A stretch of 64,000 bases of DNA from Micromonospora ferruginea. GTDB lineage: Bacteria; Actinomycetota; Actinomycetes; Mycobacteriales; Micromonosporaceae. Below, piece by piece: positions 7,881 to 17,391 of this stretch (position 1 is its first letter; each line of letters starts with the position of its first letter). The position numbers were made by a program, and so were the translations under genes. Location of the stretch: positions 3,541,001 to 3,605,000 of the forward strand of contig NZ_CP059322.2 in assembly GCF_013694245.2 (NCBI RefSeq). The letters run 5' to 3'. The notes beneath the pieces were generated by a model. That model was not told the DNA's origin. It saw only the letters and a program-made list of their open reading frames with translations, and ran no database searches.

Positions 7881-8984
7881 GTGCGGAGCTGGGGACGCGA
7901 CGCCGTCGCGCGGTTACGCGGCGACGGGATGACCGTGGTCGAGCTGACCGCCGCCGCGGCGGTCGCCTGGATCCTGGCGGCGGTGGTGATCGGTCACCCG
8001 GACCCGTTCTACGCCCCGACCGCCGCGCTCGTCGTGCTCGGCGAGTCCCGCGGGCGACGGCTGCGGCAGACCGTCGAGATCCTGCTCGCCGTGGCCGCCG
8101 CCGTGCTCGTCGCGGAACTGCTGGTGTACGCGCTGGGCCCGGGCACCGGCACGGTCCTGCTGGTGCTGGTGCTGACCACCACGACGCTCGTGGTGATCGG
8201 GGCCCGCCGCGCCCTGGTCGTGCAGGCCACCGTCTCGGCGATGTACCTGGTCGTGGTCGCCGCGCCACACGGGACGCTGATGCCGTTCCGCTTCGTCGAC
8301 GCGCTCATCGGCGGCGCGGTGGCGCTGGCCGCCACCCAGTTGATGGCCGCCCGCGACCCGCTGGCGCCGCTGGTGGCGCAGGCCCGGCGCAGCTACGCCG
8401 ACCTGGCCGACCTGCTCGACGAGGTGAACGCGGCGCTGCGGGGCTGCGACGAGGATGCCGCCCGCGCGGCGCTGGACCAGGCCCGCCAGGTGGACGACTG
8501 CGTCGCCCAGATGCAGGCCGCCGTGCTCGCCACCGGTGAGACGCTGCGGCTGGGGCTGCGTCGCCGGCACCTGGGCAAGCTGGTCGAGGTGGAGGCGACA
8601 CTGCGCCAGCTCGACTACGCCGCCCGCAACATCCGGGTGCTGGCCCGCGCCGGCGTGACCCTGACCCGCCGGCACACCGCCACGCCACCGGAGCTGGCCG
8701 CCGCGATCGGCGCGCTGACCGCCGCCGTACGGTCGGCCGGTGAGGCGCTTGTCCACGACCTCAGCGGCGCCGACGCCGACCGGCACGCGCAGGAGGCCGA
8801 CGCGGCGGCCCTGGAGGCCGTCCGGGTCGCCGCGGGCCTGCTGCGGACCGATCCGCCGTTGCCGGTCACCATGATCGTCGGGCAGATCCGGGCGACCGCG
8901 ATCGACCTGCTGCGCGGGGTCGGCCACGACGACGTGACGGTGCTGGACCGGGTGGACGAGGCACTCGGCCTGAGCCGGGCGTGA
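7881..8984 (+). CDS. FUSC family (aromatic acid exporter-like) membrane protein
   Basis: A 367-aa protein with four to five membrane helices in the first ~165 residues (for example ELTAAAAVAWILAAVVIG, then the FYAPTAALVVLGESRGRRLRQT family signature), followed by a ~190-residue cytoplasmic helical domain. FUSC/ArAE proteins are presumed exporters of aromatic acids or related small molecules; the substrate is not deducible. The GTG at 7881 is chosen because GGAGGGG lies directly upstream and the conserved domain begins soon after; a longer open frame starts at 7773. It is divergent from the ArsR operon. Confidence 0.8.
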   Translation: MRSWGRDAVARLRGDGMTVVELTAAAAVAWILAAVVIGHPDPFYAPTAALVVLGESRGRRLRQTVEILLAVAAAVLVAELLVYALGPGTGTVLLVLVLTTTTLVVIGARRALVVQATVSAMYLVVVAAPHGTLMPFRFVDALIGGAVALAATQLMAARDPLAPLVAQARRSYADLADLLDEVNAALRGCDEDAARAALDQARQVDDCVAQMQAAVLATGETLRLGLRRRHLGKLVEVEATLRQLDYAARNIRVLARAGVTLTRRHTATPPELAAAIGALTAAVRSAGEALVHDLSGADADRHAQEADAAALEAVRVAAGLLRTDPPLPVTMIVGQIRATAIDLLRGVGHDDVTVLDRVDEALGLSRA

Positions 8985-9033
8985 CGCCCCGGCGCTCCGG
9001 GTGGCGGGGTCGCCCCTGGGGCCCGTCGCGTGC

Positions 9034-10086
9034 CTACCCGTCGATGACGTGCGCACGGACCACCGAGCGGTGAGGGCCGGCGGACCGGTTCGACATCCGG
9101 GCGCGGCCGTACTCGGCGAGGGCGTGGAAGGCGACCTTCGGTGTCCAGGTGCCGTCCGGCAGCACCCGCACGATCCCGCGGGCGGCCAGGTCGTAGTCGT
9201 GCTCCGGGTCGCCGGTGGTGGGCAGGTGCCGGTTGGCGAACGTGTAGACGAACGCCGCCTCGACCCCGCCGGCCTCGTAGTCGCGCAGCAGGTCGAGCAG
9301 GTAGCGGGCCTGCCCCTGCTCGTCGCGCTCCAGCTCCGCGGTGAGCTTCGCCGCCCGGCCGTGCTCGTCGTAGGTCACCGGCTCGGTCGCGCCGGCCACG
9401 TCGGCCGCGCCGCGGTAGGTGCAGCAGCCGAACTCGGTCGCGGCGTACGGCTTGCCCTGCCCCACCGCCGCCGCCAGGCTCTGCGGGAACGCCGCCGCGT
9501 TCGTCGCGTCGCGGTAGCCGGCGTCGCTGGCGATGATGTCGAACAGCGCCCATTCGACGTCCTCCAGCGGGATCGACGCGTAGCCGACGGGTCCGCCGAA
9601 GCGCTCGCGCACGGCGGGCACCGCCTCGGCGAGGAAGTCACGCACCGCGGCCCGGGCGGCCGGGACCGCCTCCCGCATCCGCATCGGGTCGGTGAACAAC
9701 GCCATGCGCTCGGTCAGGTCGCGGCCGGGCAGGAAGCCGTCGGTGAACATGGAGATCTCGGACCCGGTGAGGTAGACGACCGAGGCGCCGTCGCGTCGCA
9801 GCCGCTCGGCCCGCTCGGCGCCGTCGAGCAGGAACGCCATCAGCCCGGCGCGATCCAGGCCGTTGGTGAACGGGCAGTACCACACCTCCAGCCCCACCTC
9901 GGCGGCGAGCCGCGCGGTCAGCTCCAGCCGATCCTGCACGCCGCCGGTGATCCGCACCGCGTCGCAGTGCAGCTCGTCGCGGATGACCCGCAGGTCGGCC
10001 CGGACGACGTCGGGGTCGAACGGCTCGTGGGTGGTGGACCCGGCGCTGACGAAGCCGGTGTCGTAGTTCATGCCGAAGACACGCAT
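9034..10086 (-). CDS. TIM-barrel-like hydrolase-family protein under TetR control
   Basis: A 350-aa protein starting MRVFGMNYDTGF, with CDAVRITGG (~residue 40), GLEVWYCPFTNG (~64), VVYLTGSEISMF (~93) and PYAATEFGCCTYRGAA (~208). Alternating beta-alpha units and a Glu in TEFG suggest a glycoside-hydrolase-like TIM barrel. Homologues in actinomycetes are often labelled abortive infection protein or hypothetical, labels I regard as unproven. No signal peptide is present. The ATG lies 23 bp from a 36-bp palindrome shared with the divergent TetR gene, so this gene is the likely TetR target. Confidence 0.65.
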   Translation of the reverse strand: MRVFGMNYDTGFVSAGSTTHEPFDPDVVRADLRVIRDELHCDAVRITGGVQDRLELTARLAAEVGLEVWYCPFTNGLDRAGLMAFLLDGAERAERLRRDGASVVYLTGSEISMFTDGFLPGRDLTERMALFTDPMRMREAVPAARAAVRDFLAEAVPAVRERFGGPVGYASIPLEDVEWALFDIIASDAGYRDATNAAAFPQSLAAAVGQGKPYAATEFGCCTYRGAADVAGATEPVTYDEHGRAAKLTAELERDEQGQARYLLDLLRDYEAGGVEAAFVYTFANRHLPTTGDPEHDYDLAARGIVRVLPDGTWTPKVAFHALAEYGRARMSNRSAGPHRSVVRAHVIDG

Positions 10087-10108
10087 CAGGAACTCCCGCT
10101 CATCGTAA

Positions 10109-10144
10109 GGTACGCCACGTACCTTATAAGGTACGTGGCGTACC
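10109..10144. promoter_or_regulatory. 36-bp perfect palindrome, probable TetR operator
   Basis: A perfect palindrome whose 18-bp half reads GGTACGCCACGTACCTTA. Each half also contains the shorter near-palindrome GGTACGCCACGTACC, so two operators may be stacked. It fills most of the 67-bp gap between the divergent TetR gene and the TIM-barrel-like gene and would cover both promoters. Confidence 0.8.
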
Positions 10145-10153
10145 CTGCAAGAC

Positions 10154-10735
10154 ATGGGCACGAGGCGGCGGGGCGAGGAACTGGAACGGGCGATCCTGCA
10201 CGCCGCCGCGGCGGAACTGCGCGAGTCCGGATACGCCGGGATGACGATGGATCGGGTCGCCGCCCGCGCCGGCACCAACAAGAACGCCATCTACCGGCGG
10301 TGGCCGCACCGCGCGGCGCTGGGCATCGCGGCGTACCGCCACCTCTCCGACGCCGCCATGCCCGACCCGGACACCGGCACCCTGCGCGGCGACGCGCTCG
10401 AGATGCTCCGGCAGGCCAACGAGACGTGGTCGTCGCCGCACGGGGCGATCCTGCGCGGCCTGCTCGCCGCCGCTGCCGACGACCCGGACCTGCTCACCCT
10501 CATGCGCGAACGCTCCGGCGCCGACACCATGGACCGGGCCTGGATCACGATGCTCGAACGGGCCGCGACCCGGGGCGAGGCGCCGGGGGCGGCCGTCCAC
10601 CACCGGGTGGCGACGACGCCGATGATGCTGCTCCGCGCCGAGTACGCCATGCGCGGCATCCCCTCGGTCCCGGACGAGGTGCTGGTCGACATCGTGGACG
10701 AGGTGTTCCTCCCCCTGGTGCGCGGACGCGGCTGA
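10154..10735 (+). CDS. TetR family transcriptional regulator
   Basis: A 193-aa protein with an N-terminal TetR HTH (RAILHAAAAELRESGYAGMTMDRVAARAGTNKNAIYRRWPHRAAL, residues ~12-56 by family layout) and a variable helical ligand-binding C-terminus. It is divergent from the TIM-barrel-like gene across a perfect palindrome and likely represses both genes. The inducer is unknown. A strong terminator hairpin follows. Confidence 0.9.
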   Translation: MGTRRRGEELERAILHAAAAELRESGYAGMTMDRVAARAGTNKNAIYRRWPHRAALGIAAYRHLSDAAMPDPDTGTLRGDALEMLRQANETWSSPHGAILRGLLAAAADDPDLLTLMRERSGADTMDRAWITMLERAATRGEAPGAAVHHRVATTPMMLLRAEYAMRGIPSVPDEVLVDIVDEVFLPLVRGRG

Positions 10736-10763
10736 CGCGGCCGGAACCGCCGACAGCCGTCGA

Positions 10764-10795
10764 GGTGGTCGGAGGCACCGGCCCCTCCGACCACC
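10764..10795. terminator. Bidirectional hairpin terminator
   Basis: GGTGGTCGGAGG and CCTCCGACCACC form a perfect 12-bp stem with an 8-nt loop between the convergent TetR gene and the secreted-protein gene. Confidence 0.75.
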
Positions 10796-10807
10796 CCCGG
10801 CCGCGGA

Positions 10808-11662
10808 TCAGCTCCCGCAGATGCCGTATCCGTTGAGGCTCCACGAGCCGGCGAACCCGTCGGCGTCCTCGTCCGCGCGCACCCGCGCGGTGTTCCCCCC
10901 GGTGATGTTGACCCCGGTCAGCAGCACCTGACCGTTACCGGCGTTGATGTCCGCGCCCGCGCTGTAGAGGCCCTTGCCGGCCGGGCACGCCCGGAGGCCG
11001 CTGTCGGACGGGTTGCTCGCGCTCGTCCCGATGGTGGCGACCCGCTCCAGCCCGGCGGGCGCGGTGGCGCAGACCGCGATCGAGGTGGCGCTCCAACCGG
11101 CCGGCGAGGTGCCCTGCACGGCGACCGCCCGGACGGTCACCGACGTCAGGTCGAACGACGGCACCACCTGGTCGAGCACGACGTCGCCCAGGCCGCTGTT
11201 GATCCGCCCGCCCATCCCGATGACCTTCTTGGTCCCGCAGCTCGCCGTCACGAACTCCGTCCCCACCGCCCCGGTCGTCGCCACCACCTGGTAGCCGGCC
11301 GGCGAGGTGGCGCACTGGGCGAGGGCCTGCAACCCCCAGTCGCCGGCGAAGTTGACCGGGCCCACCTCCCGCATCGTCGCGACGAACCCGGTGCCGTTCG
11401 CCAGCGGCTCCAACCGGTCCAGCGCGACCCGCCCGGCGGCCGACGAGCCGGCGGGGAGGAACCCGCCGCCCCCGGTGACCACCTTGCCCGCCGGGCAGGA
11501 CGCGAGCGCCGACTTGTCCGCGCTGCTCTCGGCCGCCGACTGGGTGACCGTCTCCAGTCCCGCCGGCGTCGCCGAGGCCGGCGCCGCCCAGCCCACGCCG
11601 GCCACCACGGCGACCGTCGACACGACGGTCGCCAGCGCGCCGCGCCCCTTGGTTACTCGCAT
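10808..11662 (-). CDS. Secreted hypothetical protein with repeated CPAGK units
   Basis: A 284-aa protein with a clear Sec signal peptide: MRVTKGRGALATVVS, a hydrophobic core VAVVAGVGWAAP and an ASA-TPA cleavage region around residue 32. The mature part repeats SCPAGKVVTGGGG-like and ATxPAGxxxVAT-like units about four times. Regularly spaced cysteines suggest disulfide-linked beta repeats exposed outside the cell. The start at 11662 is favoured over a GTG 18 bp upstream because AGGGAGA lies just 5' of it. Function unknown. Confidence 0.75.
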   Translation of the reverse strand: MRVTKGRGALATVVSTVAVVAGVGWAAPASATPAGLETVTQSAAESSADKSALASCPAGKVVTGGGGFLPAGSSAAGRVALDRLEPLANGTGFVATMREVGPVNFAGDWGLQALAQCATSPAGYQVVATTGAVGTEFVTASCGTKKVIGMGGRINSGLGDVVLDQVVPSFDLTSVTVRAVAVQGTSPAGWSATSIAVCATAPAGLERVATIGTSASNPSDSGLRACPAGKGLYSAGADINAGNGQVLLTGVNITGGNTARVRADEDADGFAGSWSLNGYGICGS

Positions 11663-11849
11663 GTCGCTCTCCCTGTCCACCTCGGCCGGCGACGTGCCGG
11701 CCCGCCTCCCGCCGAACCACTGGGCCGGCGACCTGGGAAGAGCCTGAGCCGGGCCGCTTGTCGTCCGCTATCCGACGGCTTGGCGCCGGTCGTGCCGGCC
11801 GCGCCGTCCATAGACTGACGTCGTCCGACCACTACCCACGAGGAAAGCC

Positions 11850-14723
11850 ATGCGGTGGTCCCTCCTCGGCCCCGTCCAGGTGACCGCCGGAGGGCGGGTC
11901 CTTCCCATCGACCGCCCCCAGCACCGCGCGGTGCTCGCGCTGCTGCTCCTCAACGCCGACCGGCTGGTGCCGTTCGGGCAGGTCGTGGCGGCGCTCTGGG
12001 CCGACGGGCCACCGGCCAGCGCCCGGACCCAGGTGCAGGTCTGCGTCTCCCGGATCCGGGCGGCCCTGCGGGACGCGGGCGGGGACGGCCTGCTCACCAC
12101 CCAGGGCGGCGGCTACCGGCTCACCGTACGCGGGACCGAGCTGGACCTCGCCGAGTTCACCGGGGCGGTCGAGCGGGCCCGCGTCGAGGAGGCCGCCGGT
12201 CGGCGGGCGGAGGCCGCGCGGCTGCTGCGCGACGGCCTGGCGCTGTGGCGGGGGCCGGCGCTGGCCGGCGCGGCCGGCGCCTTCGTCGAGGCGGCCGCCG
12301 CCGGCCTGGACGAGCAGCGGCTGCTCGCGTACGAGCGGCTCGCCGCCGTGGAACTCGACCTCGGCCGGTTCGCCGCGACCGCGCGTGCCCTGCGGCCCCT
12401 GGTGGCCGAGCATCCGCTGCGGGAGCCGCTGGTGGCCGGTTACCTGCTCGCCCTGGCCGGCTGCGGTCAGCAGGCCGCCGCGCTGCGGCTCTACGCCGAG
12501 ACCCGCCGCCACCTCGTCGACGAGTTGGGTGTGGAGCCCGGCCCCGAGTTGAGCGGGGCCCACCTGCGGGTGCTGCGCGGGCACCCCCCGGCCGAGCCCG
12601 TGCCCGCGCCACCCGCCGCGCCGCCCCCGGCGCAGCTCCCCGGCGAGCCGGCCTGGTTCACCGGCCGGGCGGCGGCGCTGCGGCAACTGGACGCGCTGCT
12701 GCCCGCCGCCGGTGAAGCCCGGGACGGCGGCGCGGGTGCGCCGGGCCGGGCGGTGGTCATCTCCGCCATCGCCGGCACCGCCGGGGTCGGCAAGACCACG
12801 CTCGCGGTGCACTGGGCCCACCGGGTCGCGCACCGCTACCCGGACGGCCAGCTCTACGTCAACCTGCGCGGCTTCGACCTCGACGGCCGGGCCATGCCGG
12901 CGGGCGAGGCGCTGCGCGGCTTCCTGGAGGCGCTGCACGTGCCGCCCCAGCGGGTGCCCCCGGACCTGCTCGGACGGGCCGCCCTGTTCCGGACCCTGCT
13001 CGCCGGCCGCCGGATCCTGGTGCTGCTCGACAACGCCCGCGACGACGAGCAGGTGCGGCCCCTGCTGCCGGGCTCAGCGGGCAGCCTGGTCGTGGTGACC
13101 AGCCGCAACCGGCTCACCGGCCTGGTGGTCAGCGACGGGGCCCGCCCGGTGACGCTGGACCTGCTCCCGCCGGCCGAGGCCCGGGAGCTGCTGGCCGGTC
13201 GACTCGGGCGTGGTCGCGCGGGGCGCGAGACGGCGGCGCTGGACGAGATCGTGCGCCGCTGCGCCGGGTTACCGCTGGCCCTGGCCGTCGTCGCGGCCCG
13301 CGCCGTCGGGCAGCCCGACGTGCCGCTGGCGGCGCTCGCCGCCGAACTGCGGGACACCGACCCGGACCGGCTCACCGCGCTGGCCACCGGCGACCCGGCG
13401 ACCGACGTACGGGCCGTCTTCTCCTGGTCGTACCGGGCGTTGGACGCCGACTCGGCCACGCTGTTCCGGCTGCTCGGGTTGCATCCCGGCCCGGACGCCG
13501 GGCGGGTGGCGGTGGCCAGCCTCGTCGGCCTGCCACCGGCCCGGGTCGGCCCGCTGCTGGCCGCTCTGACCCGGGCGCACCTGCTCACCGAGCGCGCTCC
13601 CGGCCGGTACGCGATGCACGACCTGCTCCGCGCGTACGCCTCGGAGCTGTGCCACGGCACCGACGCCCCGGCCGAGCGGGAGGCGGCCCGGCGCCGCCTG
13701 TTCGACCACTACCTGCACGCCTCGCACGCGGCGGACCACCTGCTCGACCCGTACCGGTTGGCGCGACCGGCCGCGCTGCCGCCGCCCGAGCCGGGGGTGA
13801 CGGTGGGCGACCACCCGAAGCACGCGGGGGCGACCGCCTGGTTCGCCGCCGAGCACCACGTCCTGCTGGCGTGCGTGGAGCAGGCGGCCCGTACCGGCCT
13901 GGACCGGCACGCGTGGACGCTGGCGGCGGCGCTCACCACGTACCTCGATCGCAGCGGGCACTGGGCGGAGCTGGCCGCCGCGCAGCGGACCGCCCTGGCG
14001 GCGGCGCTGCGCCGGGGTGACCTGGCCGGTCAGGCGCTGGCGCACCGGGGGTTCGCCATCGCCTGCACCTGGTCGGGCGAGCACGAGGCGGCGCACCGGC
14101 ACTACCGGCGCGACCTGGAGCTGTATCGCGAGATGGGCGACGACACCGGTCGCGCGCACACGCACCTCGGGGTGAGCTGGGTGCTGGCGCGGCAGGGCCG
14201 GCTGCGGGCGGCCCTCGACGAGACCCGGCTGGCCCTCGACCTGTACCGGGCCGGCGGCTACCGGGTCGGGCAGGCCAAGGCGCTCAACAACCTGGGCTGG
14301 ATGCACGCCCGGCTGGGCGAGCCGGAGGCGGCGCTGCGCTGCTGCCGGGCGGCCCTGCGGGTGCACGAGGAGACCGGCGACCGGCACGGCGCGGCGCTGA
14401 CCTGGGACAGCCTCGGCTACGTCCGGCACGGCCTCGGCGACCACGACCGGGCCGCGGACTGCTACCGGCGGGCGCTGGCGCTGCACCGGGACCTCGGCGA
14501 CCGGTACGACGAGGCGGAGGTGCTGGACAACCTCGGCGACACCCTGCGGGCGGCCGGTGACCTCGACGCCGCGCGTCGGGCCTGGCGGGAGGCGCTGGTG
14601 ATCTTCGACGAGCTGCGCCATCCGGACGCCGACCGCCCGCGCGGCAAGCTGGCCGCCACGGCGCCGCCCGGTCGAGCAGCCGGGTCGCGGCAGGCGCGTC
14701 CCGACAGCCGGGCAGCCACGTGA
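11850..14723 (+). CDS. AfsR/SARP-type regulator: OmpR-like HTH, BTAD, NB-ARC and TPR
   Basis: A 957-aa transcriptional activator. Residues ~1-95 are an OmpR-type winged helix (MRWSLLGPVQV to GGGYRLTV). Residues ~97-245 are the bacterial transcriptional activation domain. An NB-ARC ATPase follows, with Walker A GTAGVGKTT at ~309-317 and VLLDNARDD later as Walker B-like. TPR repeats occupy ~700-930. AfsR-like proteins integrate signals to activate secondary-metabolite or developmental genes. No biosynthetic cluster lies in the window, so its target is unknown. It is a single-gene unit, convergent with zwf and separated from it by a hairpin. Confidence 0.88.
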   Translation: MRWSLLGPVQVTAGGRVLPIDRPQHRAVLALLLLNADRLVPFGQVVAALWADGPPASARTQVQVCVSRIRAALRDAGGDGLLTTQGGGYRLTVRGTELDLAEFTGAVERARVEEAAGRRAEAARLLRDGLALWRGPALAGAAGAFVEAAAAGLDEQRLLAYERLAAVELDLGRFAATARALRPLVAEHPLREPLVAGYLLALAGCGQQAAALRLYAETRRHLVDELGVEPGPELSGAHLRVLRGHPPAEPVPAPPAAPPPAQLPGEPAWFTGRAAALRQLDALLPAAGEARDGGAGAPGRAVVISAIAGTAGVGKTTLAVHWAHRVAHRYPDGQLYVNLRGFDLDGRAMPAGEALRGFLEALHVPPQRVPPDLLGRAALFRTLLAGRRILVLLDNARDDEQVRPLLPGSAGSLVVVTSRNRLTGLVVSDGARPVTLDLLPPAEARELLAGRLGRGRAGRETAALDEIVRRCAGLPLALAVVAARAVGQPDVPLAALAAELRDTDPDRLTALATGDPATDVRAVFSWSYRALDADSATLFRLLGLHPGPDAGRVAVASLVGLPPARVGPLLAALTRAHLLTERAPGRYAMHDLLRAYASELCHGTDAPAEREAARRRLFDHYLHASHAADHLLDPYRLARPAALPPPEPGVTVGDHPKHAGATAWFAAEHHVLLACVEQAARTGLDRHAWTLAAALTTYLDRSGHWAELAAAQRTALAAALRRGDLAGQALAHRGFAIACTWSGEHEAAHRHYRRDLELYREMGDDTGRAHTHLGVSWVLARQGRLRAALDETRLALDLYRAGGYRVGQAKALNNLGWMHARLGEPEAALRCCRAALRVHEETGDRHGAALTWDSLGYVRHGLGDHDRAADCYRRALALHRDLGDRYDEAEVLDNLGDTLRAAGDLDAARRAWREALVIFDELRHPDADRPRGKLAATAPPGRAAGSRQARPDSRAAT

Positions 14724-14747
14724 CGGCCGCTCCCCGCCGGCCGTCAC
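14720..14747. terminator. Hairpin between convergent genes
   Basis: GTGACGGCCG and CGGCCGTCAC make a perfect 10-bp stem with an 8-nt loop. The left arm includes the stop codon of the AfsR-like gene, and zwf ends 4 bp further on from the other side. Confidence 0.65.
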
Positions 14748-14750
14748 ACG

Positions 14751-16244
14751 TCACGCCGAGTTGCGCCACCTGCGGCCGTGCCGGCCGATGAGCCGTTCGG
14801 CGTCGGTCGGCCCCCAGGAGGCGGCCTCGTAGGTGGGGATCGGCGAGTGGTCCTTCGCCCAGTGCTCGATGATCGGGTCGACGATCCGCCAGCACTGCTG
14901 CACCTCGTCGCTGCGGATGAAGAGCGACGCGTCCCCGATCAACGCGTCCAGGAGCAGACGCTCGTACGCCTCCGGCGACTCCTCGACGAACGTCTGGTCG
15001 TACGAGAACTCCATCGTGGCCGTACGGACCCGGAAGGAGTGACCCGGCACCTTGGCGCCGAAGCGCAGCGAGATGCCCTCGTTGGGCTGGATCCGCAGGA
15101 TCAGCGCGTCGGCTTCGAGGCCGGTAAGCTGGTCGGTCGGGATCGGCAGGTGCGGCGGGCGCTGGAACTGCAACGCCACCTCGGTGAGCCGCGCCGGCAG
15201 GCGCTTGCCGGTCCGCACGTAGAACGGCACCCCGGCCCACCGCCAGTTGTCCACGTTGAGCCGCATCGCCGCGTACGTCTCGGTGCGCGACAGCGGGTCG
15301 ACGCCGGCCTCCTCGCGGTAGCCGGCCATCAGCTCCTCGCGGGTGCCGCCCCGGGTGTACTGCCCGCGGACCGCGGCCTCGGCGATGTCGCGGTCGGTGG
15401 GGAGCCGGATCGCCTGGAGCAGCTTCACCTTCTCGTTGCGCAGGCCCTCCGCCTCGAACGAGGCCGGCGGCTCCATCAGCGCCAGCGCGAGGACCTGGAG
15501 CACGTGGTTCTGCACGATGTCCCGCATGGCGCCGGCGTCCTCGTAGAAGCCGCCGCGCGAACCGACGCCGAGGGTCTCCGCGACGGTGATCTGCACGTGG
15601 TCGACCCAGGAGCGGTCCCAGATCGGCTGGAAGATCGAGTTCGCGAAGCGCAGCGCCAGCACGTTCTGGACGGTGTCCTTGCCCAGGTAGTGATCGATCC
15701 GGAAGACCTGGTGCTCGTCGAACGCGTCGTGCACGACACCGTCCAGCTCGCGCGCGGTGGCCAGGTCCCGACCGTACGGCTTCTCGATGACCAGCCGGGA
15801 GAAGGAGCCCTCGCGCGGCTGGTTGAGCCCGACCCCGGCCAGCCCGTTGATGACCGGCTCGAAGGCCCCGGCCGGGGTCGACAGGTAGAAGAGCCGGTTG
15901 CCGGCCGTGCCCCGCTGCGCGTCCAGCTCGTCGAGCGTCTCCACGAGCCGCTTGTAGGTGCCCGGGTCGTCGTAGCCGCCGGCCACGTACCGGACGCCGC
16001 CGCGGAGCTGGCGCTGGCCGGCGAGGGCGCGCCCGCCGAGGGCGCTCTCCGCGAACTGCTCGTCGGTCATCGGGGTACGCGCGACGCCGACCAGCGCGAA
16101 CTGGTCCGGAAGCCGCTCGTGCCGGGCCAGGCTCTCCACGGCGGGCAGCAGCTTGCGCCGGGTCAGGTCACCGGAAGCGCCGAAGATCACCAGCGTGGCC
16201 GGTGGAGCACTCCGCTCCTGGATGAGCTGAGGTGCGTGGTCCAT
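14751..16244 (-). CDS. zwf: Glucose-6-phosphate 1-dehydrogenase
   Basis: A 497-aa enzyme of normal family length. It oxidises glucose 6-phosphate to 6-phosphogluconolactone, reducing NADP, in the cytosolic pentose-phosphate pathway. Visible motifs are the nucleotide-binding loop FGASGDLTRRKL (~21-32), EKPYG (~154) and the catalytic RIDHYLGK (182-189), with the His acting as base by family knowledge. The C-terminal half has the usual RTGKRL and SPEAYERLLLDALIGD motifs. It stands alone here instead of with opcA/tkt/tal, so it may be an accessory or second zwf copy. Confidence 0.95.
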   Translation of the reverse strand: MDHAPQLIQERSAPPATLVIFGASGDLTRRKLLPAVESLARHERLPDQFALVGVARTPMTDEQFAESALGGRALAGQRQLRGGVRYVAGGYDDPGTYKRLVETLDELDAQRGTAGNRLFYLSTPAGAFEPVINGLAGVGLNQPREGSFSRLVIEKPYGRDLATARELDGVVHDAFDEHQVFRIDHYLGKDTVQNVLALRFANSIFQPIWDRSWVDHVQITVAETLGVGSRGGFYEDAGAMRDIVQNHVLQVLALALMEPPASFEAEGLRNEKVKLLQAIRLPTDRDIAEAAVRGQYTRGGTREELMAGYREEAGVDPLSRTETYAAMRLNVDNWRWAGVPFYVRTGKRLPARLTEVALQFQRPPHLPIPTDQLTGLEADALILRIQPNEGISLRFGAKVPGHSFRVRTATMEFSYDQTFVEESPEAYERLLLDALIGDASLFIRSDEVQQCWRIVDPIIEHWAKDHSPIPTYEAASWGPTDAERLIGRHGRRWRNSA

Positions 16245-16435
16245 GGGGTGCGTTCCTCCTCGGTGGCGGAGCTTGAGCGTCGCATGCCGGACCGACGTGT
16301 GAACGGTTCGGTGCGATCCGTCGGTGCGGCCCAGCTCAGACGCTCGCCCCCACGACCCGCGTCCCAGCCTGTGGGAGCACCACGCGCGGTGTCGTCCGAG
16401 ACGGCCCGCCCGGGCGAGCGGGCAGGATCCCCGGC

Positions 16436-17359
16436 ATGAGCCTGGTGTCGGCGTTCGTACCGATCTGGATCCTCACCGCGGTCGGCTACGCGGCCTGCCG
16501 TCGGGGCCTGCTGGGCGAGGCGGCGGCGTCGGTGCTCGGCCGGTTCGTGTTCCACCTGGCGATGCCGTCGGCCCTGTTCCTCACCCTGTCCCGCATGCCG
16601 CTGTCCGGGTTCGCCGGCCGCGCGCTGCTCGCCTTCGCGGTGAGCACGGTCGCGGTCGTCGGGTCCGGGTGGGCCGGCGCGAGCCGGCTGTTCGGTCGCG
16701 GGCCCGGCGAACGGCCGGTCTGGGGCATGGCCGCCGGCTACGTGAACTCGGCGAACCTCGGCATCCCGATCGCCTCGCAGGTGCTCGGCGACGTCTCGTT
16801 CCTGGCGGAGGTGGTGCTGCTCCAGGTGCTGGTGGTGGCGCCGGTGATCCTGGTCGTCCTGGACCGGCGCCGCGACCCGGCCGGGCGGGTCCGGGTCGGC
16901 CGGATCACCTCCCTGCCGGTACGCAACCCGGTGATCCTGGCGTCGCTGCTCGGCGTCGCGTGCTCGGCCGCCGGCCTACACCCGCCGGCGGTGGTCGACG
17001 CGTCGCTCACCCTGCTGGCCGCCGCCGCGGTGCCCACCGCCCTGGTCGCGCTCGGCGCGTCGCTGCACCGCACGGCGCCGTCGCGGGCCGAGCCGGCCCG
17101 GCCGGCCGAACTGGCCGCAATCACCGCGCTGAAGCTCGTCGCCCAACCGCTCGTCGGGTACGCGGCCGGACTGGCCCTGCACCTCTCCGCGCCGCAGGTG
17201 CTCGCCGTGGTGGTGTGCGCGGGCCTGCCGACGGCGCAGAACACGTTCATCTTCGCCCAGGAGTACGGCGTCGGCGAGGCGGTCGCCAACCGGGCGGTGG
17301 TGGTGACCACGACGCTGTCGCTGGCCACCCTGGCCGCGGCGGCGGCCCTGCTCGGATAG
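16436..17359 (+). CDS. AEC (auxin efflux carrier) family transporter
   Basis: A 307-aa polytopic protein with about ten hydrophobic segments in two halves. It shows the family NLGIPIASQVL (~106-116) and NPVILASLLGV motifs and PTAQNTFIFAQEYG (~265). AEC proteins move small organic anions or amphipathic molecules; the substrate cannot be inferred. The ATG is preceded by AGGA. It is divergent from zwf (191-bp gap). Confidence 0.85.
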   Translation: MSLVSAFVPIWILTAVGYAACRRGLLGEAAASVLGRFVFHLAMPSALFLTLSRMPLSGFAGRALLAFAVSTVAVVGSGWAGASRLFGRGPGERPVWGMAAGYVNSANLGIPIASQVLGDVSFLAEVVLLQVLVVAPVILVVLDRRRDPAGRVRVGRITSLPVRNPVILASLLGVACSAAGLHPPAVVDASLTLLAAAAVPTALVALGASLHRTAPSRAEPARPAELAAITALKLVAQPLVGYAAGLALHLSAPQVLAVVVCAGLPTAQNTFIFAQEYGVGEAVANRAVVVTTTLSLATLAAAAALLG

Positions 17360-17371
17360 CCGATGCGTCCC

Positions 17372-17391
17372 ACCGGACACGGCGGTCCGGT
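17372..17391. terminator. Small hairpin after AEC gene
   Basis: ACCGGAC and GTCCGGT form a 7-bp stem with a 6-nt loop just beyond the AEC stop codon. Confidence 0.4.

Noticed and set aside
9001..10836. Long plus-strand frame across the TIM-barrel-like and TetR genes
   Set aside because: It is the opposite-strand shadow of a conserved minus-strand gene and runs through the operator and TetR gene in a wrong frame.
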